Shown: positions 43,101-55,100 of the stretch, piece after piece
Layout: each line of letters begins with the position of its first letter
Position numbering within the stretch: position 1 is the stretch's first letter
Assembly: GCA_013396755.1 (NCBI GenBank)
Contig: VWZF01003640.1
Coordinates: 181,011-245,010 of the forward strand
Direction of reading: 5' to 3'
Length of the DNA stretch: 64,000 nucleotides
Source of the DNA: Sclerurus mexicanus
Taxonomy: Eukaryota; Chordata; Aves; Passeriformes; Furnariidae
Position numbers and translations under genes: made by a program
The notes under the pieces: generated by a model
Databases searched by the model: none
Seen by the model: the letters and a program-made list of their open reading frames with translations, nothing else
Told to the model about the DNA's origin: nothing

Positions 43101-46100
43101 AAAAAAAGGAATTAAAATCCAATTTGCTAGGAAAAACCTGTATTTTTTAGGTAGGGGAAAAAATTAAAAAAGCAAAACGCACAAAACAAAGCAAATCTTT
43201 CCTGGCAAATTGTGCTGGACGTGTCTATTTTTATAATCCTTTTGAAAGCATGACAGGGTCAATAGGTCTGTGTGCATTTTTGAATTATTTGCAAGTTGCT
43301 GAATTCAAGACTTTCTGGATTTTTTTTTTTTAAATCTGCTTATTTTTGTTTATACTTTCTCAGTCCATTCAGGGGTTAGATGTCGTTGCAGTGAGCTGCT
43401 GGGCATTCTGCCAAGTCTTCAGTATTGTCAGGATGCTGGATAAATTACAAAGAAAAGTGCTTGTCTGTGTTTCCTTGTAAAATGTTATAAGTAGCCTATA
43501 ACCTCAGGAGTGAGACCACCCTTATTAAAGTAAGAGCACAAGTAGATGAAAACAGGACTGACTCTACTTTCCCTGATTATCTGTACAGGTTTGAATGTGC
43601 AAATCTCTTTGACATGCAAAAACTGCAAATGTGCACAAACTCATACGAACATCCCAGCAAGAGCTGTTGGCTTTTGACAGCCAAAGTGTCTGTTTGGTAC
43701 TGTAAAACTTCATAGCAGTGTAACTGTTAAGTGAAGATAAGCCTTTTCTGAAGAATTGAAACCAAACAAAACCAGTTGGAAATTTTGGTAGCTTGCCATT
43801 ATTGCCTCTTCCAGTTGATCCTCTAGGTATAATGACATGTTTGGTAGAGCCATGTCCCAATGTACTGCAGTGTATGGTTTTTTACAAATATTCTCATTAG
43901 TTTTGAAAAGATCACTCTGCATAATTTTTAAAGTTGGGTTTGAATCACCAATTGACATTCATGTGATTCAAACGTAGTAAAATTAGGAACATATGAGCGA
44001 GGGGACTAAATACTATTTTTATCGTGAAATATACTGTGGTCAAGCTGATTGTTTGTTTCCTGGGTTAATTTCTGTGTAAAAATGATTTCTCTGTTACAAA
44101 AACCTCCTAAAATATAGGTACTCACTTGACATCTGATGAGGTGGAGCAAGTGCCTCATCCCTCCTCGTGCTCCCTTTTTCCAGTGTGTTTTGCTCTGTAG
44201 GCTGCACTGCAAAGAACAAAGCAGTGTAGCTGCAGTATTTTTCCACTGCATTTTAGAGAAGATGCTTGTAAATGAATCTGAATGGAGATTGTTATGCTTT
44301 GATATGAGTTGACAGGAAATCTCTGTCCATGCTTCAAAGTACTTGCTATGCAGGATTATTTTCTGTTGTAAGTTATAGATTTTTCACATGAGAGTCAGAA
44401 CAGCCATGTTGTGCCTGCTCAGAGAAGAGATAGCATTTAAGCCTCTGACACTATAACAACATAAAATCGAAAGTTATTTTGTTTTTTCTTTAGGAAAAAT
44501 CTAGAAGAGAAGTATTTAAATTGATTTGTTTGCTTTTCTCATGTAATTGCTTCTTTTTACTAATTTCCTCTCTTTTTCTTTGAAGTTTGTGCTGAAGCTT
44601 TCAATCCAGATGAAGAGGAAGAAGATACAGAACAAAGGGTGAGTGAGGGAATCACTTCATACAAGGTTCTCTCTACAGATTGACAGGCAGATGTCTGTAC
44701 GTTGCATTTTCCTACCACTTGTGCCTTTAGTGCTGAGTGTGGTGGTGACACTGACAAAGTGACATTGCTCTGAAATTTAAGGCCAACTTTGTCTCATGCA
44801 CTTTTTTAGTCACTAGAGCTTTAATGTAATTTTATTTCAGAGGATGGAGAGCTGTGCTTAAGTCTAAAGTCTTTAAAATTTTGGGTATTTTCCTTTCTTA
44901 ATGATCTTAAAGGCTGCTTGAGGCAATTCCTAGAACATCGATGCTGTTGAGAAGAATTAGTTAAGCTTTACCACAGCTGTTTCTTCATGGGTGCTTAAAA
45001 TTCCTCATATGCTTTGTACTGCCTTTCTTGTCAGAGCAGTTCTGCCTGGGTAGGAGAGATACTTGGTTGAAATATTTTTAAGTCTGTGGCCACCTGTTGT
45101 TCTCTTGTTTTCAAAAGTTGGGAATTTCTAGGAATTGTGAATCCAGATACTGTAACTGTATTTCTTTAGAGATGGTTTTATGTAAGCAAATCCTGTAGCC
45201 TGGCTGGTGAGGAGTGTTTTCTCTTTGGACTTCTGGTGTTCCTTTCCAGATTCCATTGCAAGGATATTTACACTTCTGCAATGAAAATCGAAGTCTGATT
45301 TTCTGGACAATGACTTTTTAGAAATGCCTACTATTATAACTGAGTTTGGAATCCTTGTTATTCCAGAAATAAATGATAATGTGATGAATGTCAGGTAATC
45401 AATATTTTTAGGTGTATTTTCATAATTAGCCCCTTAACAAACACATATATAAACACTTTTATGATACAGTGATTATTGATTCCTCTAACCTGGTGAGATC
45501 TTTATAATTGAAAAGAAGTAACAAAATACCTCAAACAGCAAAGCTTTTATTTAAGTAATTTTGTTGGAAAAAAACACACTTTTTCAATAAGTATATGGGC
45601 TGAGACATATATCTTATAAAGGTACACTGTATGCCAACAGTAAGAATATTGGGACTAATATAGCCAGAGTTTGGAAAGAAAACTTCACTTTTTCCTGTTT
45701 CAAGTGCTCAAACCTTGGCTGTGGCTGTGTTAGAAGGCCAGGGATGGAAAAGGCACCCTCTTCTTGCTTGTCTGTCTTGACTGTTATTTTGCACTTAATT
45801 GTCATCATAATATTTTTTTTATGTCTCTTACATTCTGTCTTGCATTGTATGTTTATATATAAATATTGTTTATGCAAACAACAAAAAAGGACTATACTTT
45901 GACACTTAAATTGTGTTCTGCTTTTTCACTCTGAAATGAATGTTCAGTCTGTAATCGTATTTCTTTGTTGTCATGACAGTTCTGTTTTACTTTGTTTTAA
46001 AGGTAGTTCATCCAAAAACTGATGAACAGCGATGCCGACTGCAGGAAGCATGTAAAGATATCCTGCTCTTCAAAAACCTAGATCAGGTAATAGCATTTTA

Positions 46101-49100
46101 AGGGAATCTTAACTGGAGTTGATTGTTTGTATGTACGGTTAATATCGTGATCTAACAGTCCAGACACAGTTTTTAAAGAGAATAGGATTCTATTGAAAAG
46201 ATAGGGAATATTTTCAATATAGTGGTGCTTCCAGATGCTGCAGTGATAATTCCCAACTTCAGGAGCACAGTAAATATTTCAAGTGTACCTAGCAGCATAA
46301 AGACTGGCTTGTTCATGTTCACGCAGTGTATTTTCAGAAACTCAACTGTGATCTGCATCTTCAACTTTGAACATATGGTCAAATGCAGCAGAAGTATATT
46401 GTTAATGGGCTTGGGAATAACAAAGTTGGTAAAGCAGGTCAGCACTGAGGCAAGGCATTTCTTTGGCATCATCTCTCCTGGCTTGCACAGCTTCCCTGGC
46501 TGTGCTGCCCACAAAAAAAGAAAGTTTAGTCATGGCTCTTGAAGGAAACGCAGCTGGAGCCTGCTGTGCAGACCAGCATTATCCCACTTTCTGTGTGTGT
46601 TCCCCATCTGTACCTATCCCATCTCATCTGAGCTTGGAATTGCAGGTTCTCTAAGACACAGACTATCTAGGGAAATAACTATATAGAATCTTGTTCAGTA
46701 CAGTCCTGATTGTGACTGGGGCTCTTAGATAATGATGGCACAAATAATTTGCTCATAGATCATGGTGCAGTTTCTAAACATACATATAATGAAATATATA
46801 AGCTGTTGACATATACTGATGTGTGTCCCTTGCAGTGAAGCTGTCTCAGATTATATGAAACACACATGTATGCTTTGGCACTGAAATAGTGAAAAAACTG
46901 AGCCATATGGACATAAATTTGAGATAATGTCTCTTCTGTGGTGGAAGTGTCTGTTTGTCTGCATTATTGATCTTGCATTAATAAGCTGGAAATGAGTGAG
47001 GTGCTAGCAGAAATCAACATGTAATATCAGTATTACTGGTATTTGCATACAGTAAAACTGACCAGTGCATGTTGTGCTTCACTATCCAAATCAAGTCAAA
47101 TGAGCTTGCCCTGGGCCAGCAGTAATGCTAAGGTGTGTTTTCTGATAGGTTTGGGTTTTTCCCCCTTCCTGTTCGTTTTCTAGGAGCAGCTGTCTCAGGT
47201 CCTTGATGCCATGTTTGAGAGGAAGGTGAAACCTCAGGAACATGTGATTGACCAAGGTGATGATGGAGATAACTTCTATGTCGTTGAGCGGTAAGCAGCT
47301 CTGCCTGTGAAATGTAGAAGATATTTCTTTTCAGCTTCTTAGAAACAGCAGGACATGCTTACTGCAGGACAGATTTTGAAGGAAACTTACTTTTTGCAGT
47401 CATTGCCTCTTCATTTGATATTTCAAATTTTCCTTATGGTTTCCATTGACTTTTGGGCCAGTGGGACAATCAGAAGTGACTCAGGTGGACATTTCAAACC
47501 AGTGGGGCTTTATCACGTTCTGTGTGACTGTGTCATAACTCAAATACCACTGTCTCTGAGGGGAGAGCCACAGCATGAGCTTGCCTATGATCTGTTGAGT
47601 TTGTACATGTGCTGATGGGCACAAAAACCAGCTTAAACCCAGCCATATTGCATACTGTTTCGAGACCATGATATGTTTTTTTTTTCTGAAGAAAGGAGGG
47701 GTAAAAGCAGCAGAAGTTGCCATGTGGTAAGGGAAGGGATAGAAGGTTATTTTCAGGAAGGAAAATACAGGAAATAAAAATCCATAGTAGTGGCAGCCAT
47801 TGAACAACCTGGACTTCGTCCAATTAGTTTTGATCACTGGCTTGGGAGAGACTTGGGCTTGCTTTGCCTCTGGTCATGGTACTTGCAGAGTTTAAGGTAC
47901 CATTTTGTAATTTCTTGCATCAAGGAAACTCACACGATAATTTTGATATATGTGCAACTGGCATATGATACGTATGTGTGTGCATGCACATTTTGAGTAT
48001 TTTTTTTACCCTTTTTGGAAGAAATTCTCGTTAGTATTACTTTTAATCACCATATTTAAAGAATAATTAAGGGCATGGATTGATTTCCTGCTGCAAACCA
48101 TAACATTAAAAAGAATATTACTGAGTGATTTATAAATGTCTGGTGGAACACGATCTTAGCAAACTGCTTTTTTGACGTGCTATCATCTTGCTTATCACTG
48201 AAATAATGTCACCATTAATATTGTATGAAATACTTTCAGAGCAGTTCTTGAAGGGAATGTATTGCCTTTTGAATTTAGTGCCCTCTGCATGAAAGAGAGA
48301 GCTCAGAGAGATGTGTTCCATTGCTGAAGATTAGGATGCTCATTGCTGCTGAGGAGGCACCTGATGAGTCTCTGCTGATTGAGCAGTCATCAGTTACGAG
48401 GGGCAGCGTTGGCCTCTGTTGCTGCTTAGAACAGACTGATCCACAGTCTTGCTGAGTTGCCCTCTTCTGCTTTTCTGCCTTTTTTTTCCTTGTGGTTTTA
48501 TATTTTTTCATGTCAGAACTTGTCTTTTGAGTCCTTGGGCTCGTAACGATTACCATCTCAACAATTACACTTCAGTCTGTTTTTATTCTTATCTTGCAGG
48601 GCTTTAGCTCAGAGACTGTCTCACACTCAACAACAGTTTTCCCAATAAAGCTGAGCCAAGGTCACCCAGTGTTGCATCACCAGCTTAGTCCTTGGGCCAC
48701 AGACAGTTGAAGGTTACGTGCCAATAGTTATTTGGAAATAAATGGCACTAGTAAGTGACTTTCAGGCTGAGAGATGGGAAGAAGTTGTTGCTGTTTCTTA
48801 AGGTGTTCACAGATGGCTCTTCTAGATCAAAAAAACCACTCGAGAGATTGTTGCCTCTGGTGCCTCTCAGAAAATCATAAAATGGGTGTAAAACCTTACA
48901 AGAATTACATCAGCACTAATCCTTTTCTAGTTTACTGTTTGTATGCTCTCCTAGGTGTGAGTAAGCAGTAGAGTATAACAAGTGGCTCGTAAGGATGTTA
49001 TGCAATCTCATGTGCCTTGCTTCCCCACCTAGCACCATTTCTGACAATTCCTTTTCTTTTTCTCTTATGTGCCTAGTGATGGTCTGGGAAATAACACCAT

Positions 49101-52100
49101 TCCTTCGGACAAAGATCTAAACTCCTCAGAAAATTTTTGTGTGTATTCAGCTGCTTAAGACCAGAAAAGTGTTCCCTAGCTGCTTTTCTCCAGGGCATCT
49201 CTTTTCTGAAGTCTCTTAGGCCAGTGGCTAGTACCTGAATGATCTCTGGTGCCATAGCTAAGAATTAATCAAACCTACTCAAGCTATATTTTTAAATTAT
49301 TGTTTAAAGCCCCAAGCATGACAGCCCTGAGGGCGTTACACTTAACTTTTAAATGGCTACCTTTCTGTGCACAGTCTGTTTCTTCATAGGCAATTGCTAT
49401 AGTGCAGTTTGATACAGATTTGTGTCTTCAGCTTTGACTCGCTGACTTGAACCTGCATCTTCATCAGAATAGTCTTTTGATTCTTTGTGAAGTCTGGAAT
49501 ATTGTTCCCTTAACTTCATTATTATAATGTAGAAAGTGTGCTTCATGGAGAACAGGGTGAGGAGGCCTTTCCAATTTAAACAAGCTACAGCTTGGTATGA
49601 ACACAGACTTCTGGCGCTTGGACATTTCCTCTTGATCTGTTCAGAGATCCTGGATAGATGTCAGCAGGTTTAGAGCATCTTGGGGTTATGATATAGACAT
49701 ACACTTAAGCTGGAGTTGAGATAACCCCCTAGTATCAGGTAAGCAGTTGGACTGAGTGTTTCCCAAAGGTCCTGCAGCAATGCTGTCACTGGGAAAACAT
49801 GTAGAGATGGATCCGAGTCACTCTAAAGAGGCCTCACTGGGTAACGCACATGCTGTGAATTGACACTGTTAAACATGATGAAACTGCCTCTCACCCTGGC
49901 CAGAACAGCAATGTCAAAATAGTGTGTGAAGGAAACCAAGTCAATCTGCCCATATCTATCACGAGTGAAAGGCTTTATTAAGAGAGAATTATTGTGAAAA
50001 TAGTGTAAATGGAAGCAGCTGAGAATCAGGCAGTTGGAAAGCTCCGTAAAACATGTTCCATCTCACACAGCAATAAAAAGACTATTTGTATAACAGCAAA
50101 AAGCTGGTTTTAAGATTTGTATTGGATTGTTGTCTAATAAAAAGTGTCTATTCCACTGTTTTCTAGGGGACTGTATGATATTGTTGTAGCAAAAGACAAC
50201 CAGTCACGCTGTGTGGGCCGCTATGATAATCATGGCAGCTTTGGGGAACTGGCATTGATGTACAACACTCCTAGAGCTGCCACCATCGTTGCCACAACAG
50301 AAGGAGCCCTTTGGGGACTGGTAAGAAAAGGAAGTCGCTCTCATATGCATAATATTTTAAACAGTAACCCACCGTATCCAGAGCTTCTCTTGGTATGGCT
50401 CCTCTGCTCACAGCTATTTTATCATGATCTGTTATCTCATCTCCTGGCATGAGAGATCCATTGTGCAAATCCTTTTGGCTGACTTTCTAGAACAACTTGT
50501 CTGTTAAAACTGTATCACTAGTTCTATCTGTCCCTTTATGGTTTTGCATTTGCTGTAATTGTACCTTTTGTTGAGGGGAGGGGGCAGCGGGGAGGAACCT
50601 GGTTTTGTTTTCATCCTGCAGAGGACAGTGGAGGCATTAAAGCATGGGGTTTTTTTGTTTGGTTGGTTGGGTTTTTTTGAGAGGGGGAAACAATATCTAC
50701 ATGATGTTCTTTATTTTCAACTTACCTTCCTACCATTTTGTCTGCTTTAAGGGGAACGGGAAGGTGTTAAATATCTTCTTGAGGATGTTAGTAATTTGAG
50801 GAGGTCAGAAAACTGTCCAAAGCTTTATTTTCCTTAACAATAAACTGTTGTGATGTTTCTGGTCCCTCTCTGTTACCTTGGAAAAGGTTCTCAGGTCAGC
50901 ATGACCTATGAGATACCAAGCTAAGTGATGGCATTGCTTTGTCTCTAGCCCAGAAGTGTTGAATGTGAAGCTGTAGACATTAGTTTCCTTTTTTAGTTCT
51001 TTTCTCTGTACTATTTGGATGGGGTTATTTTCACAGTGCTCTCTTACTCATCTGTGAGGGTTCACATAATAAGCGGATTGTGCGATCAACAGAGCCTTTG
51101 AAGCCACAAGTGTTGTGTGCTGTCTGTGTGCCCGGGCTCCTCGGCAACTATCGCTGGGGGTTGGCCCTGTGTTGTGACCTTGATTGTAGGACTGATAAGC
51201 TGCTACACATGGCGGTGCTTATGCAATCTCAGCGCCTGCTGAGAGATCTGACTTCCTTTTTCTTTGTGAGGTGAAAGAAAAGGGTTTGGTAAATCAGCCA
51301 GGGAATAATGTCAGAATCTAATTTCTGGAAGAAGGCAGAACAAAGCAGTTAGCTACAAACTGAGCTCATTCATAAAAGGAAGAAAATAAGAAGATGATTC
51401 TTTGTTTCAGTGTACCTGTGATAAGAAGAGTACAAATTGGGTTAATTTTGGGTTTGCTTTTTGTGTGATTACGTTCACATAATCAGCCAGGTGTAGTTGA
51501 ATGGGGACCTCTTGCTAATCATCTGTCCTGTGAATATTTTATTCACTAAGGCTGCATTTTCCTGTCAAACTTCGGTTATTTCTTCCAGTTATTCTGGTTG
51601 TTGCTATGTTTTATTGTACTATTTTGTGCCTGTTGTAATTGAAACATGTTTTCATTAGTCTGCCGAAGTCGTTGCTAAAGCTCTGGGGTTATCTGCCATT
51701 TAGGAAATGTGGATTACTCCTGCTGCATTGCAGGCTTTGGCCAACAGAAGCTGTGAAGGCTCAGGCACAAAGCAGTTATCACAGTGGGTCTCTTCTGAAG
51801 CAGAGAAATGTCCTCAGCCTTTGCTACTGAATTTGTCTGGGGGGAAACCTCATGATCACACACGCTGCTTTCACAGCTCTGCCTTTTTTGTTCAAGTACT
51901 GCTGCTTCTCCTCTCTCACTGATATTCTCAAGCAGATGAATCCTGGTATTTTTTTAATGCTTTTGCCATTCCCCTGACTGTTTCTGCACCTTTCTGCTTC
52001 CCCAAACACAAACACTTGAAGACAGTTCTACCCGTGAAGAATTTTTTAAAAATAAATTTAAAAATCCCTTATGCTTTACCATCTCTTGTTCTCCTTTGTA

Positions 52101-55100
52101 TAACAGTAATACCATCCTGCCTTTCATCTTTCACATCCTTTGACTTTCATGTTCCACTAGTATCACCTCTATCAGTCCTTGTTTCAAGTTACAAGTATTT
52201 GCAGCCCGCATCCCTTGAAAATGTTCACTTGCAAACACCCCTTCACCCCACCGTGCTGCTGCTGAGATACCAGCTTTGGGAAAGGAGCTCCGGAGGGATG
52301 GCTCTCAGGGCATCGCATGTGTCTGCTGATTGTGGCCTTTTGGTCTTTTTTTTTAATTTAGCACCGTTTTCCTTACCAAACCTGCTCTTTTCCTCCTGTT
52401 TTTCTGTTTTGATTTTTACGCTCAAGCTCCGCAGCTCTGGCTCTGCTGGTGATGCAGCGCCGATCCGATGGGGGCAGGCGGTAACAGAGACACCGCTGGG
52501 TGGGTTCCCTTCCCTTCCCTTCCCTCCGGGCTGGACGTGCCGCTCCGTTCCAGCTCTGCCCCGTCCCGTCCCTTCCCGTCGGTGATTCCCGCAGTCCCAG
52601 CCCAGCCCTGCCCGAGCGGGTGCCGGGCCCGCAGCGCCGCCCGGTGGCTGGAGCGGGGATGGCGCCCCAAACACGCTCCCAGCAGGTTTTCCTGACGGAA
52701 CACGCGGAGAGCCCGCAGCAAGGATGGTCCTTTCGTACAGCCTGGCTCTCGGATCCGAGAAGGTGGAGAGGTTCTGTTCCTGATCTGTTTGAGAGCAGTT
52801 TAAATCTCTGGCTTGCTTTTGAAATCTGTGTCTCAGGCAGAGAAGAATCCAATTCAGACTTAGTCTTGTAGTTGCCTTAAATCTTGGAAATTCCAGTTTC
52901 CGCTGTCTTCAGCAGGGAGAGCTAAACTTCTTCACTGTATACAGAAGCTTGAAAGATATTCACAAACGGGCAAAGAAAACCTCTAAACTCAAGCATGAAA
53001 AACAGTACAAGGTAGACCAAAAATTGAATTCCTAACTACTTATCTCAGAAGAAGCAGGTCTTACAGCTCCCTGCTTTTCAGTTTGTTACTGCCAGGAGTG
53101 CTCTCACAGGAGCTGTTGCAGCCACTGTTGTGGTGGATATGGTATCATTTTAACAGCTGGTTTCTCAAACCCTGCAATTGCTGTAAATACTAGTTCATGT
53201 TTGTCAGTTCTTTAAACAGGGAACATTCCAGTGAAGAGAAATAATGTATTTCTCTGTGCTGTTTCTTGCAGGATCGAGTGACATTCAGAAGAATTATATT
53301 GAAAAACAACGCAAAGAAGAGGAAGACGTATGAATTATTTATTGAGTCTGTGCCCCTTCTTAAATCTTTGGAGGTAAAGCTTCTCAGTGGCATCTACATC
53401 AAATTCTTGCATTAGCAGTAGCTCCACGGTCATTGTTTCTGCTGTGTCAGAAATCTCTGTTATTTTTGCTAATAACAAAATATTAAGAGCTGCTTTGGTG
53501 CCATGTTTACTACACAACTTAATTTGCATTGTTGAAGTTGTACATTGCTTTTTTTCAGGCCCTTTATTCACGGTAAGGAATTTGCTGATTTTTATCTGTC
53601 CGATTTTTAAAAACAATCTTTCCACAACTCCCTCAGTGCCTGGCTTAAATTGGTTTCATCAATGTGACTTTTTTTCTTTTTTTTGAGAAGAAAAATGACT
53701 CAAATATTTAAAGATATGGAAAAATAACTCATTAGCACTGTATGGCTTTTTGCATGACACATTGCAGTTGAATCATGCGTGGACCAGAATTTGATTTCTC
53801 AAACATAGGCGAGATTAATGTGCATTTGCGGAATGAATGGATTGATTACAACTGAATCATCTGTTGAATTTTAACAGTAGGATTTTCTTCCATTCTTGGT
53901 ATGTTTTTTACACTGCTCTGAAGCCATAAAATTGTTTTGTGGGGTTCTAGATGGGCTGTGGAAAACACTGGAAATAATTCTGACTGTTCTTTCTGCCTTC
54001 CTGATTATGAAGACTCAGGTTGTTTGATGCCGTGTCAGATAGCACCTCCTGCCCTTGCTGCTGGGCATCCTGGCTGCAGTGCCTGCTTGTCCTTTTCATG
54101 TTCCCTTCCTTAACCACTCTAGGAACAAATTTTGGGACACAAATGCCCCACACGTATTCAAGTATATAGTGATTAAAATATTTTGAAATTGTGTTGCTGG
54201 TGTTTCTCATTGAAATTTATTCTTACTAAGTTTGACATTTTTCTGAGTGTTTTCTTCAAATTTCAACTGAGTATTAAAGGAAGTGATTTCTCCTCACATG
54301 CTCTTGTTCTAAATCAGCCAAATCATTTTTTTTTTAACTTTGGAGGTAAGAAAAGCACAGGGATTTCTTTCCTGACAATTTTCTTTCCCTGTTGATTATG
54401 GTATCTTGAGAGCTGTGTTGCAGTACTGTGACAATGGCATTTGGGGCTATATTTATAAATTGTGTGTTTTTGTGTCTATTGAATGCCTCTTCATTTCAGG
54501 AGAGGTTGTAGAGATTCAGGAGAGTTCACAGAGATAAGCTATAAGTGATTATTATTTTTAATTTTCCTCTTTGTTCCAGGCATCAGAGCGAATGAAGATA
54601 GTGGATGTTATAGGAGAGAAAGTGTACCAAGATGGGGAACGTATAATTTCTCAGGTACTTGAACTCTAAACTTCTCTTTATCATTCTCCTTTCTCTGCTT
54701 CTATTTTTCTGTTTGGAATTGACCTGTAGGATCCTATTACTTGGACCAGCTTGGCACTTAAGTCTTTTAATACTTCCAATTTATTTAACTACTTCTTGGA
54801 TGTTTGGGGAATGGATAGTATGTATGTTGCTGCAAATCTGTTCTACTACTTCAGCCTTTGGTATTTCTTCTCTGTGTCTTATAAATGGTCTTTGCAAGAT
54901 TTCAAGAGGAGTTTGCCTTCAGAAGCTGAAACTAAATGTCTGCCCATGCAGTCTTCCAGAAAAGCCCTGAGCTAGACTTTTCCCAGGCCTCTGTGACCAG
55001 ATCAAAAAGGAAGTCAAGCATATACTAAAGGCATCTCTAATTGACTAGGCCTGACTGAACAACAGAAGCAAACAACTGAACAGGAGTATGGTTTGAATGA

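Larger units (their letters stand above)
50321..53271 (+). other. PRKAR2A: PRKAR2A intron 6
   Basis: About 2.95 kb, donor GTAAGA, acceptor CTTGCAG. It is mostly ordinary AT-rich sequence but contains an unusual CpG-rich block at about 52430-52730, described separately. The T/G-rich run near 50648-50680 is low complexity. Confidence 0.93.

Noticed and set aside
50144..50452. 102-codon frame starting MSIPLFSRGLYDIVV
   Set aside because: It is exon 6 of PRKAR2A read with flanking intron. The real exon is bounded by the acceptor at 50166 and the donor at 50321.
52016..52871. Several overlapping frames of 100-189 codons in intron 6
   Set aside because: GC-rich DNA has few stops. The translations are compositionally biased (Pro/Arg/Ser-rich), overlap on both strands and match no family.
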